Notes: generated by a model not told the origin, from the sequence alone. Positions 44,832 to 54,988 are shown, counted from the stretch's first letter. The stretch: 60,962 bases of DNA from Ramlibacter tataouinensis (GCA_002427815.1 DIZF01000009.1:1-60962), one strand, 5' to 3'. Numbers and translations are program-made.

Positions 44832-47238
44832 TCACTCTATGGTCGCGGGGCGCTCAGCCGTCGGTGCCGAAGCAACGGCTTCACGCGATAAGGGTTGGCG
44901 ATCGCGCAGCAGGTCGCGCAAGGACATGGGCGTCAGCGGCTGCCGCGTCGCCACCACCCCGAAGGGCGCCAGCGCATCGTTGACGGCGTTGGTCACCGCG
45001 CCGATGGCGCCCATCACGCCGCCTTCGGCCATTCCCTTGATGCCGGCCGGCGTGGTCTTGTTCGGGGTGTGCATTGAGATGATTTCGAAATGCGGCAGTT
45101 CATGGGCGGTGGCCACCAGATAGTCCGCCAGCGAGCCCGACAGGTTCTGGCCCTGGCTGTCGTATTCGACCTGCTCGAACAGCGAACCCGACAGCCCCAT
45201 GGCGATGGCTCCGTGCTGCTGCCCTTCGACCACCACCGGACTGAGCACGGTTCCGCAGTCTTCGGCGACCAGGTAGCGTTCGAAACGGATGGCGCCGGTC
45301 GCCGTGTCGAGCCGCACCTCGCACACGTGCGTGGAATTGGAATAGGTCATGGGCGGCGGCTCGTAGGTGGTGTGGAATTCCAGCCCCGGTCCCATGCCCT
45401 GCGGCAGTGCCAGCGGGTCCAGGTATGCCGTCCTCGCCACGTCGGCCAGCGTCACGCCGCGGTCGCTCCATTGCCCATCCACCCGCTGCTGCACCCGGCC
45501 GCCCGCCATCCGCAGGTCCTCGGTCCCGGGCAGCCCCAGCCGTTGCGCCGCGATGGCCAGCACCTTGGCCCGCGCCTCGAGCGCGCACAGGTAGAGCGTG
45601 CCGCCGCCGGCCGTGCCGCCGCGCGCGCCGCGGCTGCCCATGCCGTACGGCGCAACATCGGTGTGGCCCAGCTGCATCTCGACGCAGGCTGGGTCGACGC
45701 CGAGACCTTCGGCCACGGCGTTCGCCAGCGAGGTCTCGTAGCCCTGCCCCGTCGCGCCCAGCCCGCAGGAGGCATTCACCACGCCGGACGGCTCGATGCG
45801 CACCCAGGCCGCCTCATGCCCGGACCCGGGAATACCCGCCGATTTGTAGAACGCCGATCCATAGGTGGTGGACTCGACCACCGTGCAGATGCCCAGCCCC
45901 AGGTACACGCCCTGCTCGCGCGCGACGCGCTGGCGCTCGCGGAACGCCGGGTAATCGATCGCCGCCAGCGCGGCCTCCAGCGTTTCCCGTGGCGTGATGT
46001 CGGCCAGCACCTCGCCCGTCGCCATCGTGTAGGGCAGGTCCTTCGCCTCCACCATGTTGAGCCGCCGCACCGCGACCGGATCGAGCTGCAGAGCGCGCGC
46101 GATGTTGTCCATGGTGCCCTCCATCACCCAGCTGGTGATGGACATCGGCGCGCGCATCGGGCCATTGCCGACCTTGTTCGACAGCAGCACCTTGACGTCG
46201 TAGCTGTAGTGCGCGATCTGGTACGGGCCGGTCAGGATCATCGCGACCACCCGCGCCAGATAGTTGCCAGGATAGAAGCTGTACGCGCCGAAGTCCTCGA
46301 CGATCTCCAGTTCCAGCGCCAGCACCCTGCCCTGGGCGTCCACCGCGGCGCGGGTGCGGCAGAAGTCCTCGCGCGCCTGCGACGAGGCCAGCAGGTTTTC
46401 CATGCGGTCTTCGCGCCAGCGCACCGGTCGCCTGAGGTGCCGCGCCACCGCCGCCACGGTGAGTTCTTCGCGGTACAGCGCGATCTTCTGGCCGAAGCCG
46501 CCGCCGACGTCGGGCGAAATCACCGTCACCTGCGACTCCGACAGCCGCAGCCGTCCGGCCAGCGTGGTGCGGTACGGATGCGGCACCTGGGTGCCAACGT
46601 GGAACGTCAGGTGCTGCCGGCCCTCGTCCCACACGGCGATGCAGCCGCGGGTCTCGATCGGCAGGTGGGTTTGCCGATGCTGCGAGAAAACGCTCTCCAC
46701 CACGCGATGCGCCTGGCGCATCTGCACCTGCACATCGCCATGCGTGGCCTGCTGGTGCGACAGCAGGTTGGAAACCAGGGTGTCATCCACGCGCGGCGAT
46801 TGCGGATCCAGCGCCTGCCACATCGTGGTCACCGCCGGCAACACCTCATAGTCCACCGCCACCTGCTCGGCAGCGTCCTCGGCGGCGTAGCGGTCCTGCG
46901 CGATGACGCAGGCGACCGGATCGCCCTGGAAGCGCACCTTGCCGACCGGGATCGTGTCCATCTCCACCGGCTGCAGGCCATCGATCGGCGGGGCCATCCG
47001 GTGCCGCGTGGTCCACACCGCCACGTCCTTCCCGGTGAAGACGGCGACCACGCCGGGCATGGCGAGAGCGGCCTGCACGTCGATGGCAGCTATGCGCGCA
47101 TGGGCGTGGGGCGAGCGCACGAAGCAGGCGTGCAGCGCGCCCGGAACGTCGATGTCGTCGATGTAGCGCCCATGACCCGTCAGCAGGCGCTCGTCCTCCT
47201 TGCGCGCAACGTGCGAGCCGATGTAGCGGAACTTCTCT

Positions 47239-47246
<8 letters not shown>
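44832..47246 (-). CDS. Molybdenum hydroxylase large subunit (xanthine dehydrogenase / CoxL superfamily)
   Basis: 804 residues. N-terminal FRYIGSHVARKEDERLLTGH and GRYIDDIDVPGALHACFVRS open the family; DVGGGFGQKIALYREEL binds the cofactor; the conserved catalytic Glu is in KGMAEGGVMGAIGAVTNAV. Where form I CO dehydrogenases have AYRCSFR and form II AYRGAGR, this protein has GNGPMRAPMS, so CO oxidation is unlikely and the substrate is undetermined. It overlaps the iron-sulfur subunit gene by eight bases. Confidence 0.9.
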
Positions 47247-47727
<481 letters not shown>

Positions 47728-47734
47728 TGGTTCG

Positions 47735-48601
47735 CTATCCCTGCAACTGGCCCAGGGCACGCCCGAGCGCGCCGGCCACCAGCGTCTGCGTCAGTTCCCG
47801 GCGATAGAGCGCCGACACGCGGCTGTCGTCCTCGACCGCCACCGCGTCGCGCGCGCCGGCGGCCAGTTCCATGACCCAGGCTTCGTCGGGAGCGCGGCCG
47901 CAAAAGGATTGCGCCAGCGCCTGCAAGCGTTGCGGCACCGGCGCCGCGCCGCCCAACCCCAACCGCAGCGACTTGACCTTGCCCGCTTGCGACGTCACGG
48001 TCGCGGCAACGGCAACGATGGCGTAATCGCCGTGGCGCCGGTTGAACATCCGGAAGCACGCCGCCTCGCCCGGCACCGCCTTGGGAAATTCGATCGACTC
48101 GATGAGCTCGTCGGGCGCCAGCGAGGTGGTCATCGCCGAGACAAAGAAATCGCCGGCCTCCACCTGGCGCCGCGACGCGCGCCGCATCAGGTTGAAGCGG
48201 GCCCCCAGCGTCACTGCGATCAAGGGCAGCTGCGCCGCCGGATCGGCGTGGGCCAGGCTGCCGCCGATGGTGCCGCGCTGGCGGATGGCGTAGTGGCCTA
48301 TGGTTTGCGCAGCCTGGCCCAATAACGGGCAATGACAGCGCACCAGCGCCGATTCGGCGATCTGGTAATGGCGCGTCAGGGCGCCGACCTGGATCCAGTC
48401 GCCGGCTTCGCGCACGTAGGCCAGCTCGGTCAGGTCGTTCAGGTCGATCAGTTGCCCGGGCCTGGCCAGCCGCATGTTCATCATCGGACCCAGGCTCTGG
48501 CCCCCGGCGATGACCTTGGCCTGCGGCCCGAGCTCGGCCAGCTGGCGCAGCGCGTCGTCGATCGACACGGGACGCAGGTAAGCGAATGCGGCGGGCTTCA
48601 T
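47735..48601 (-). CDS. Molybdenum hydroxylase FAD-binding subunit (CoxM-like)
   Basis: 288 residues. FAD-binding motifs AGGQSLGPMMNMRLARPGQL and GTIGGSLAHADPAAQLP, as in CoxM and xanthine dehydrogenase medium subunits. N-terminus KPAAFAYLRPVSIDDALRQL is typical. It begins eight bases after the UgpC-type ATPase gene, tying the enzyme to the transporter. Confidence 0.92.
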   Translation of the reverse strand: MKPAAFAYLRPVSIDDALRQLAELGPQAKVIAGGQSLGPMMNMRLARPGQLIDLNDLTELAYVREAGDWIQVGALTRHYQIAESALVRCHCPLLGQAAQTIGHYAIRQRGTIGGSLAHADPAAQLPLIAVTLGARFNLMRRASRRQVEAGDFFVSAMTTSLAPDELIESIEFPKAVPGEAACFRMFNRRHGDYAIVAVAATVTSQAGKVKSLRLGLGGAAPVPQRLQALAQSFCGRAPDEAWVMELAAGARDAVAVEDDSRVSALYRRELTQTLVAGALGRALGQLQG

Positions 48602-48609
48602 GCAGCGCT

Positions 48610-49710
48610 TCAGTTCCAGACCAGGCTTTGCGTGGTCTGCTTGTCGAACAGGTGCAGCCGGTTGAGGTTCACGCCCAGCGCGGTGTTGTCCCCTTCCCGG
48701 TACTGCACTTCCTTGCCCAGCCGGAAGAACAGGCGCGTGCCCTCCACTTCCATCTCGAAGAACTGATCCGATCCGACCGGCAGCACCGACATGATCCGGC
48801 CCTGCACGCCCTTGCCGCCTGCAGCGGATCCACTCTCCGAAACGTCTTCGGCGCGGATGCCCAGCACCACCTCGCGCCCCACCTGGCCAGCGACCCGCTG
48901 TGCCATCGCCGGCGGCAGGGTCAACGCCAGCTGGCCGCGCTGGAACACCATGCGGCCGTCCTGCTCGCCCAGCCGGCCTTCGAGGAAATTGATCGGCGGG
49001 TTGCCCAGGAAGGAAGCCACGAACATGTTGCGCGGCTGCTCGTAGATCGCGTCCGGCGGGCCAATCTGCTGCACCACGCCGCTGCGCATCACCACGATGC
49101 GGTCGGCCAGCGTCAGCGCCTCGGCCTGGTCGTGAGTGACATACACGAACGTGGTCTGCATCACCTGGTGCAGCTGCTTGATCTCGGCGCGCATGGAAAT
49201 CCGCAGCGCGGCGTCCAGGTTCGACAGCGGCTCATCCATCAGGAAAACGGCGGGCTGGCGCACCATGGCGCGCCCCAGCGCCACCCGCTGGCGCTGCCCG
49301 CCCGAGAGCTGGTCCGGGCGGCGCTCCAGCAGCGGCTCGATCTCCAGCCGCCGCGCCGCATCCCGCACCCGACGGTTGATTTCCTCCTTGGGATGCTTGC
49401 GCATGCGCAGGCCGAAGGCGATGTTCTCGTAGACGGTCTTGTGCGGATACAGCGCATAGCTCTGGAACACCATGGCCACGTCGCGCCGGTGCGGCGGCAC
49501 CGTGTTCATGACATCGCTGTCGAAGAACAGGTTGCCGTCGGTCACGTCCTCCAGGCCCGCGATCATGTTGAGGGTGGTGGACTTGCCGCAGCCGGACGGG
49601 CCTAGCAGCACCAGGAACTCCTTGTCGCCGATGTCGAGGTTGAGGTCCTCGAGCGCGACGAAGCCGTTGGGGTATTTCTTGCCGACCGATTCGAACCTGA
49701 TTCTGGCCAT
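48610..49710 (-). CDS. UgpC/MsmK-type ABC transporter ATP-binding protein
   Basis: 366 residues. Walker A GPSGCGKSTTLNMIAGLE, signature LSGGQRQRVALGRAMVRQPA, Walker B VFLMDEPLSNLDAALR and H-loop YVTHDQAEALTLADR. C-terminal TOBE/OB domain of the MalK group (VVLGIRAEDVSESG). Energises the adjacent carbohydrate-type permeases; nine bases after the second permease gene. Confidence 0.93.
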   Translation of the reverse strand: MARIRFESVGKKYPNGFVALEDLNLDIGDKEFLVLLGPSGCGKSTTLNMIAGLEDVTDGNLFFDSDVMNTVPPHRRDVAMVFQSYALYPHKTVYENIAFGLRMRKHPKEEINRRVRDAARRLEIEPLLERRPDQLSGGQRQRVALGRAMVRQPAVFLMDEPLSNLDAALRISMRAEIKQLHQVMQTTFVYVTHDQAEALTLADRIVVMRSGVVQQIGPPDAIYEQPRNMFVASFLGNPPINFLEGRLGEQDGRMVFQRGQLALTLPPAMAQRVAGQVGREVVLGIRAEDVSESGSAAGGKGVQGRIMSVLPVGSDQFFEMEVEGTRLFFRLGKEVQYREGDNTALGVNLNRLHLFDKQTTQSLVWN

Positions 49711-49719
49711 GGTGCTCCC

Positions 49720-50646
49720 TTACCCCTTGACGGCGCCGGCCGTGAGTCCCGAGACGATGTAGCGCTCGAACAGGATCGCGATGATCACGGGCGGCACGAT
49801 CGCCAGCACGCCGGCGGCGTTGATGAACGAGAAACTGATGTTGAAGTCCGACGTGAACGAGGCCACCACGATCGGCATGGTCTGCGATGCCGGCGTCTGC
49901 GTGAACATCAACGCCAGCAGGAATTCGTTCCAGCTGGTGAGGAACGTGAACAGCACCACGGCCACCAGCGACGGCAGCGCCAGCGGCAGGTAGACCAGCA
50001 CCAGGGTCTGGAAGCGCGAGCAGCCGTCCACCCGCGCCGCCTTGTCCAGCTCATCGGGCAGCGATTCGAAATAGCCCGTGAGGATGAAGATGCTGAACGG
50101 AATCGTGATCGCCAGGTAGGTGATGATGAGCGACAGCAGGTTGTCCAGCAGCCCGAGCTTCTGGACGAACAGGAAGAACGGCACCACCAGCGCGATGTCG
50201 GGGATCACCCGCGACGTCAGCATGAAGTAGATGGACGTGGAGCGCCCGATGAAGCGGATCTTGGCGAGCGCATAGGCGGCCGGCACGCTCACCAGCAGGT
50301 TGAGCAGGACGACCGAGACCGCCACGATCAGGCTGTTCCACATCCCGGGCAGCAGATTCGCCGCCGTCGAAGGGATGAAGCCGCCGGTGGCCGTGTCGCC
50401 CTGCTTGCGGTTCTCGTAGGTCACCACCGCTTCCTTCGCCTTGAAGATGGCGGCGAAGTTCTGCGCCGTGGGCTGATGCGGAATCCAGTGCGGCGGCACC
50501 GAGGTGATTTCGACCTCGGACTGAAAGGCGGACGACACCAGCCAGGCCACCGGCGCCAGCACGTAGGCGGCCAGCAGCAGCGAGGCCAGCAACAGCAGCA
50601 CGGGTCGGCCGATCCGGCGGATAGGGAGTGGCAGGACGGCTTGCAT
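49720..50646 (-). CDS. Carbohydrate-type ABC transporter permease (MalG/UgpE family)
   Basis: 308 residues, six helices. Segments FESLPDELDKAARVDGCSRF (EAA loop) and FLTSWNEFLLALMFTQTP are typical of the MalG group; the C-terminus ends RYIVSGLTAGAVKG as in this family. Its ATG shares one base with the stop of the first permease. Confidence 0.92.
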   Translation of the reverse strand: MQAVLPLPIRRIGRPVLLLLASLLLAAYVLAPVAWLVSSAFQSEVEITSVPPHWIPHQPTAQNFAAIFKAKEAVVTYENRKQGDTATGGFIPSTAANLLPGMWNSLIVAVSVVLLNLLVSVPAAYALAKIRFIGRSTSIYFMLTSRVIPDIALVVPFFLFVQKLGLLDNLLSLIITYLAITIPFSIFILTGYFESLPDELDKAARVDGCSRFQTLVLVYLPLALPSLVAVVLFTFLTSWNEFLLALMFTQTPASQTMPIVVASFTSDFNISFSFINAAGVLAIVPPVIIAILFERYIVSGLTAGAVKG

Positions 50647-51518
50647 CAGAGCTTCCGGCTGGTGCTGCGGATGATGAAGAAGGCCAGGGTGAAGGTGGCG
50701 ATGGCCATGATGTAGGCCAGCGCCGCGCCGGTGCCGAAGGCCAGCTTGCGGAAGGTCTCCACATACACCTCCCAGGCAACCACGTGCGAAGCATCCGCGG
50801 GCCCGCCCTCGGTCAGGATGAAGAACAGGTCGAAGTGGCGGATCGCCATCATCGTCTCGTAGATCATCACCAGGGCGAAGCCGGGCACCAGCGAAGGCAG
50901 CGTGATGTGGACGAAGCGCTGCCAGACGTTGGCGCCGTCCACCTTCGCCGCGCTGTACAGGTCCGCGCGAATCGACTTGAGCGTGACCAGCAGCAGGATG
51001 GTGGCCAGCGGCACTTCCTTCCAGACGAACGCGTTGGCGATCAGCACCAGCGTCTTGTCCGTGTCGCCGAGCCAGACCAGGTATTTATGGATGAAGCCGA
51101 GTTGCAGCAGCAGGCCGTTCAACGCGCCGTAGCCGGAGTCGTAGATCCACTTCCACATCAGCCCGTTGGCGACGTAGGGGATGGCCCAGGGAATCAGCAG
51201 GATGGCGGAGAGCACGCGGCGGCCCCGGAAGTCCTCGTTGAGGAGCAAGGCCACCAGTGTGGCGAACACCATGATGGCGGCGACCGACATCACGGTGAAA
51301 CTGGTGGTCCGCCCGACCGACTCCCAGAACAGGCTGTCCTGGAAGATCTTCAGGTAATTGTCGAACCAGACAAACGGCACGCGGTGTGGCCGGGTCAGCT
51401 TCAGGTCGAACAGGCTGATCCAGAAGGAGTAGACGACCGGGAACACCGCCACGACGCTGAGCACGAGCATCATCGGCGCCAGGAACAGCATGGCGCTCTT
51501 CTGGTCGTAGGCGCTCAC
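50646..51518 (-). CDS. Carbohydrate-type ABC transporter permease (MalF/UgpA family), start uncertain
   Basis: 290 residues as a clean frame from the GTG at 51518. MLFLAPMMLVLSVVAVFPVV, EDFRGRRVLSAILLIPWAIP and the EAA loop SAAKVDGANVWQRFVHITLP identify the MalF/UgpA group. No ribosome site precedes that GTG. A better start is the ATG at 51636, one base after the binding-protein stop, but a run of nine G (minus strand) puts it out of frame; with eight G it would add an N-terminal Pro/Ala-rich segment ending RKRWRPFGQPVSAYDQ. Either the true protein is longer and the run is variable or misread, or expression is reduced. Confidence 0.85.
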   Translation of the reverse strand: MSAYDQKSAMLFLAPMMLVLSVVAVFPVVYSFWISLFDLKLTRPHRVPFVWFDNYLKIFQDSLFWESVGRTTSFTVMSVAAIMVFATLVALLLNEDFRGRRVLSAILLIPWAIPYVANGLMWKWIYDSGYGALNGLLLQLGFIHKYLVWLGDTDKTLVLIANAFVWKEVPLATILLLVTLKSIRADLYSAAKVDGANVWQRFVHITLPSLVPGFALVMIYETMMAIRHFDLFFILTEGGPADASHVVAWEVYVETFRKLAFGTGAALAYIMAIATFTLAFFIIRSTSRKL

Positions 51519-51598
51519 CGGTTGCCCGAACGGGCGCCAGCGCTTGCGCGGTGCCGGTCGAGGCGGCGGCGCGGCGGCGCTGTCGACGGTGGAATCCG

Positions 51599-51620
51599 CC
51601 GGGGGGATGCCCCCCCCCGG
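51599..51620. repeat. Nine-base C homopolymer within a G6/C9 hairpin
   Basis: GGGGGG (51601-51606), ATG, then nine C (51610-51618). It lies between the binding-protein stop (51638) and the permease frame start (51518) and can fold into a GC stem. The tract decides whether the ATG at 51636 reads into the permease frame. Confidence 0.8.
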
Positions 51621-51637
51621 CCGAGGCGTGCGTCATG

Positions 51638-52966
51638 TCACGACTGCTTGCGCAGGTCGTTCCAGGCGTCGGCCGACTTCTTCAGCGCGGCCGCCGGCGT
51701 GCTCTTGCCGAGGATGGCGGACTGCCAGGCCGTGCCGTTCACCTCGTCCCACTCGCCGAACCAGCGGGCGATCACGTCCTTCTTGCGCGCGAGGTGCTGC
51801 TGCTTCTCGAACATGGCGATGTCCGAGTACTTCTGGTAGTTGGCCTGGACCTCCGGATCCTTGAACAGCTCCTTGACGCCAAAGCCCGAGCCCAGGTCCG
51901 CGAACAGCATCTTCTGGAACTGGTACTGGCTGCCGGCCTTGCCGCCGAACCACTCGATCAGCTTCACGGTATTGGCGGCACGGCTCTTGTCGGCGGCGGC
52001 CTGCGCCGTCATCGCGTGAAAGCGCATCCAGCCCACGGTGGCGTGCGAGCCGCCCGGACCGGCGGGCATCAGGCACTGCTTCACCCGACCCGCGATCTGC
52101 GACTGCTTCGGGTCGTTCAGGGTGCGGATGCGATAGCGCCCGAGCATGGCGAACGCATGGTTGCCGGAGCCGAAGGACTTGAGGCCGTTCAGCTCGCCGA
52201 TCTCCACGCAGGCGGGCGAGACGATCTTGTGCTTGTTGACCGCATCGGTCACCCACTGCAGCGCCTGCTGAGCACCGCGCTTGGGATCGGCCATCACCGC
52301 CACGCCGTTGTCGTCGGTGAAGCGGCCGCCGTTGGAATACACGAGAGCCGTCAGGAACTCGATCAGCCAGCTTTCGCGCGCCATCGACAGCATCAGCGGG
52401 TACTCCGAGAGGCCGGCCTTCTTGATCGTGGCGGACTGCTGCACGACCTCGTTCCAGGTCTGCGGCGGCGCCTTGATGCCGGCCTTTTTCAGCATCTCCT
52501 CGTCGTAGAAGAAGGCCATGTAGTCCGAGTAGTAGGTCAGGCCGTACTGCTTGCCCTTGTACTGCATCGACTTGGTGCAGAAATCGTCGGCGTCGGCGTT
52601 GTACTTCATCAGCTCGGGATAGCCGTTGATCGGGGCGATCCAGCCGGCGTCGGCCCATTCCGGCAACCAGCTGTCCGACACCCACAGCGCGTCGATCGGC
52701 GCCTTGCCGACGAACTTGGTCACCATCGTGTCGCGGTACTGGGCCCAGGGAGCGTTGCTGTAATTGACCTTGATGCCGGTCTTGGCCTCGAACGCGGTGA
52801 GATGGCTCTTGACCAGGTCGACCGCGGCCGACCAGGTGTAGTAGTTCAGCGGCGCGCCCTGCGCGCCGGCCGGCAGGGACAGCAGGCCCGTGCCGGCCGC
52901 ACCCGCCGCGGCTGTCAGTTTGAGGAAATCACGGCGACTCTGTTCCGGGGTCCATGGGGCAGTCAT
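51638..52966 (-). CDS. ABC transporter substrate-binding protein with Tat signal (family 1)
   Basis: 442 residues. The twin-arginine motif SRRDFLKLTAAAGAAGTGLL is at residues 10-29, cleaved near GAQG. The body is an extracellular solute-binding family 1 fold (YYTWSAAVDLVKSHLTAFEA, GIKVNYSNAPWAQYRDTMV), common for sugars, sugar alcohols and polyols. First gene of a nine-gene minus-strand operon running to 43328. A probable promoter (TTGACG, then CAATAAT 17 bases on) and a TetR-type operator lie upstream. Confidence 0.92.
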   Translation of the reverse strand: MTAPWTPEQSRRDFLKLTAAAGAAGTGLLSLPAGAQGAPLNYYTWSAAVDLVKSHLTAFEAKTGIKVNYSNAPWAQYRDTMVTKFVGKAPIDALWVSDSWLPEWADAGWIAPINGYPELMKYNADADDFCTKSMQYKGKQYGLTYYSDYMAFFYDEEMLKKAGIKAPPQTWNEVVQQSATIKKAGLSEYPLMLSMARESWLIEFLTALVYSNGGRFTDDNGVAVMADPKRGAQQALQWVTDAVNKHKIVSPACVEIGELNGLKSFGSGNHAFAMLGRYRIRTLNDPKQSQIAGRVKQCLMPAGPGGSHATVGWMRFHAMTAQAAADKSRAANTVKLIEWFGGKAGSQYQFQKMLFADLGSGFGVKELFKDPEVQANYQKYSDIAMFEKQQHLARKKDVIARWFGEWDEVNGTAWQSAILGKSTPAAALKKSADAWNDLRKQS

Positions 52967-53099
52967 GTTGAACTTTCCTGGTGGGTGCAGGGCGGCGGCA
53001 AACAACGGGGCCAGGGCCTGCCGATTCGTACGGTTCGCAAGCCGCCAGCCCAGTGCCGGAGGCTCGACCGGATGGCATTATTGGCGATGGGGGCTTATA

Positions 53100-53113
53100 T
53101 CGTCAAGTGACGA
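53100..53113. promoter_or_regulatory. Operator-like dyad TCGTCA-N2-TGACGA before the ABC operon
   Basis: Part of an 18-base sequence (53097-53114) identical, on the opposite strand, to 54903-54920 beside tetR. On the minus strand it contains TTGACG, usable as a -35 box, with CAATAA or AATAAT 17-18 bases downstream; repressor binding here would block the promoter of the binding-protein gene at 52966. Confidence 0.75.
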
Positions 53114-53127
53114 CTTGAAGTTTTTTT

Positions 53128-53145
53128 GAGCTGCCGCCGCAGCTC
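53128..53145. other. Short hairpin after sdaA
   Basis: GAGCTGC and GCAGCTC around CGCC, six bases past the sdaA stop. On the minus strand it is followed by seven A, not T, so it is not a standard intrinsic terminator; it may cap the sdaA message. Confidence 0.4.
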
Positions 53146-53151
53146 AGGATT

Positions 53152-54522
53152 TCAGCATTCGACCACGCTGACGGCTAGCCCGCCCAGCGAGGTTTCCTTG
53201 TACTTGTGGTGCATGTCGGCGCCGGTCTGCTTCATCGTCTCGATCACGCTGTCGAGCGAGACATGGTGCAGCCCGTTGCCCGAGAGTGCCAGGTACGCGG
53301 CATTGATCGCTTTCACGGCGCCCATGGCGTTGCGCTCGATGCAGGGGATCTGCACCAGCCCGCCGACCGGGTCGCAGGTCAGCCCCAGGTTGTGCTCCAT
53401 GCCGATCTCGGCGGCGTTCTCGATCTGCTCGTTGCTCGCGCCCAGGGCCGCTGCCAGTCCGGCAGCGGCCATCGACGACGCGACGCCGACCTCGCCCTGG
53501 CAGCCCACCTCGGCGCCGGAAATCGATGCGTTCTCCTTGTACAGCGAACCGATGGCCGCCGCCGTGAGCAGAAACTCGTGGCTGGCCTCACGGCCGGTCG
53601 GGTTGCAGAACTGCTCGTAGAAACGCAGCACCGCCGGGATGATGCCCGCGGCCCCGTTGGTGGGCGCGGTGACCACCCGTCCGCCCGCGGCGTTCTCCTC
53701 GTTGACGGCCACCGCGAACGCGTTCACCCAATCGAGCTCCATCATCGGGCGCCCGGTCCCGCGTCGCTGCTGCAGCGCCTGGAACAGAGCCGGCGCACGG
53801 CGGCGCACCCGGAGCATGCCGGGCAATACGCCCTCGTGCCGCAGTCCCCGGTCCATGCACTCGAACATGGCGCGCCGGATGCCGTCCAGGCCCCGGACGA
53901 CCTCGTCGCGCGAACGCAGTGTCAATTCGTTGCGCATCGCCAGCTCGGCGATCGAGCAGCCCGACTCGGCGCAAAGCTGCAACAGCTCCACGCCCGAACG
54001 ATAGGGCAGCGGCCACGGGTGCGAAACCGGTTTGGGGCCAGCCGGAAAATCGCTCTCCTCGGCGATGAATCCGCCGCCGATGGAGAACATGGTCAGATCG
54101 GCCAGCGTGTTGCCGTCCGCATCCGCGGCGAACAGGCGCATGCCATTGGGGTGCTGCGGCAAGGCCTGGTCGGTATGGAAGACCAGGTGGCACGACTCGT
54201 CGAAATCGACCGCATGCCGCCCGGCCAGCGCGAGCGCGAGCCGCTGGCGCGCCGCCAGAACGAGGGCGTCGGCGGTGTCCCCATCGACGGTCTCCGGCGC
54301 TTGGCCCATCAACCCGAGCAGCACGGCGCGGTCGGTGGCGTGGCCCCGCCCGGTCAACGCCAGCGATCCGTACAGATGAACTTCGAGGTGCGCCACCCGC
54401 TCCAGGCAACCCCGGCCTTCCAGATCGCGCACGAAGCGCAGCGCGATGCGCATCGGCCCCACGGTGTGCGAGCTGGATGGCCCGATACCCAACCGGAACA
54501 GGTCGAAGGTGCTGACCGGCAT
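53152..54522 (-). CDS. sdaA: L-serine ammonia-lyase, iron-sulfur type
   Basis: 456 residues. The start STFDLFRLGIGPSSSHTVGP is the beta-domain signature; NEENAAGGRVVTAPTNGAAG and the alpha-domain cysteines (EQFCNPTGRE, GAEVGCQGEVG, GLTCDPVGGLVQIPCIERN) bind the [4Fe-4S] cluster. It deaminates L-serine to pyruvate. It starts eight bases after the NIPSNAP gene and precedes the ABC operon by 185 bases, under the same putative TetR control. Confidence 0.95.
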   Translation of the reverse strand: MPVSTFDLFRLGIGPSSSHTVGPMRIALRFVRDLEGRGCLERVAHLEVHLYGSLALTGRGHATDRAVLLGLMGQAPETVDGDTADALVLAARQRLALALAGRHAVDFDESCHLVFHTDQALPQHPNGMRLFAADADGNTLADLTMFSIGGGFIAEESDFPAGPKPVSHPWPLPYRSGVELLQLCAESGCSIAELAMRNELTLRSRDEVVRGLDGIRRAMFECMDRGLRHEGVLPGMLRVRRRAPALFQALQQRRGTGRPMMELDWVNAFAVAVNEENAAGGRVVTAPTNGAAGIIPAVLRFYEQFCNPTGREASHEFLLTAAAIGSLYKENASISGAEVGCQGEVGVASSMAAAGLAAALGASNEQIENAAEIGMEHNLGLTCDPVGGLVQIPCIERNAMGAVKAINAAYLALSGNGLHHVSLDSVIETMKQTGADMHHKYKETSLGGLAVSVVEC

Positions 54523-54530
54523 GACGGCGA

Positions 54531-54842
54531 CTACTTCAGCGGAGAGAACGCCGTCGGGGTGAGGAACACGCTTTCCTGATGCACCAGATACGGCAACATC
54601 GACGGGACGAAAGCACCCCACTCCGCATCCTGCCCCAGCTTGCCGCGCTGAATGCCGCGGTGGCCCAGGTCATCATAGGCCCAGACGAACACCACCGAAT
54701 TGAGCACGCCCGATTCCTTGGTCCAGCAGCCGACAAGCTTCGCGTAGCGGCTGATGATGTGCAGCCCCTGCTCCTGGTACAGCTTGAGGAACTCCACCGC
54801 CTTGCCCGGCTGGACCTGGTAGGTGCGCATTTCGTAGATCAC
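54531..54842 (-). CDS. NIPSNAP family protein
   Basis: 103 residues with a GTG start at 54842, chosen because AAGGAG lies six bases upstream. The ferredoxin-like NIPSNAP/dimeric alpha-beta barrel pattern is visible: YEMRTYQVQPGKAVEFLKLY, LVGCWTKESGVLNSVVFVWA, and YDDLGHRGIQRGKLGQD. The family is of unknown biochemical role and is often found in catabolic operons. First gene of a two-gene unit with sdaA. Confidence 0.85.
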   Translation of the reverse strand: MIYEMRTYQVQPGKAVEFLKLYQEQGLHIISRYAKLVGCWTKESGVLNSVVFVWAYDDLGHRGIQRGKLGQDAEWGAFVPSMLPYLVHQESVFLTPTAFSPLK

Positions 54843-54903
54843 GGTCTTCTCCTTGGACGCTTCAACCCATCCACCACTTATCGTCGCGATGGTATCGCAT
54901 GTG

Positions 54904-54917
54904 TCGTCACTTGACGA
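54904..54917. promoter_or_regulatory. Operator-like dyad TCGTCA-N2-TGACGA between tetR and the NIPSNAP-sdaA operon
   Basis: The sequence 54903-54920 (GTCGTCACTTGACGATAT) recurs exactly on the other strand at 53097-53114. Placed in the 131-base divergent spacer, it could let the adjacent TetR protein repress both its own gene and the NIPSNAP-sdaA operon. A further half-site CGTCA lies at 54933. Confidence 0.75.
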
Positions 54918-54988
54918 TATATTAGCGGCTATCGTCACCCGATCCGCAGCGGCCGCCGCGCCATGCCGCGGCAATGTACCTTGCACCC

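Noticed and set aside
53128..53145. Intrinsic terminator after sdaA
   Set aside because: The hairpin is followed by A residues rather than T on the transcribed strand.
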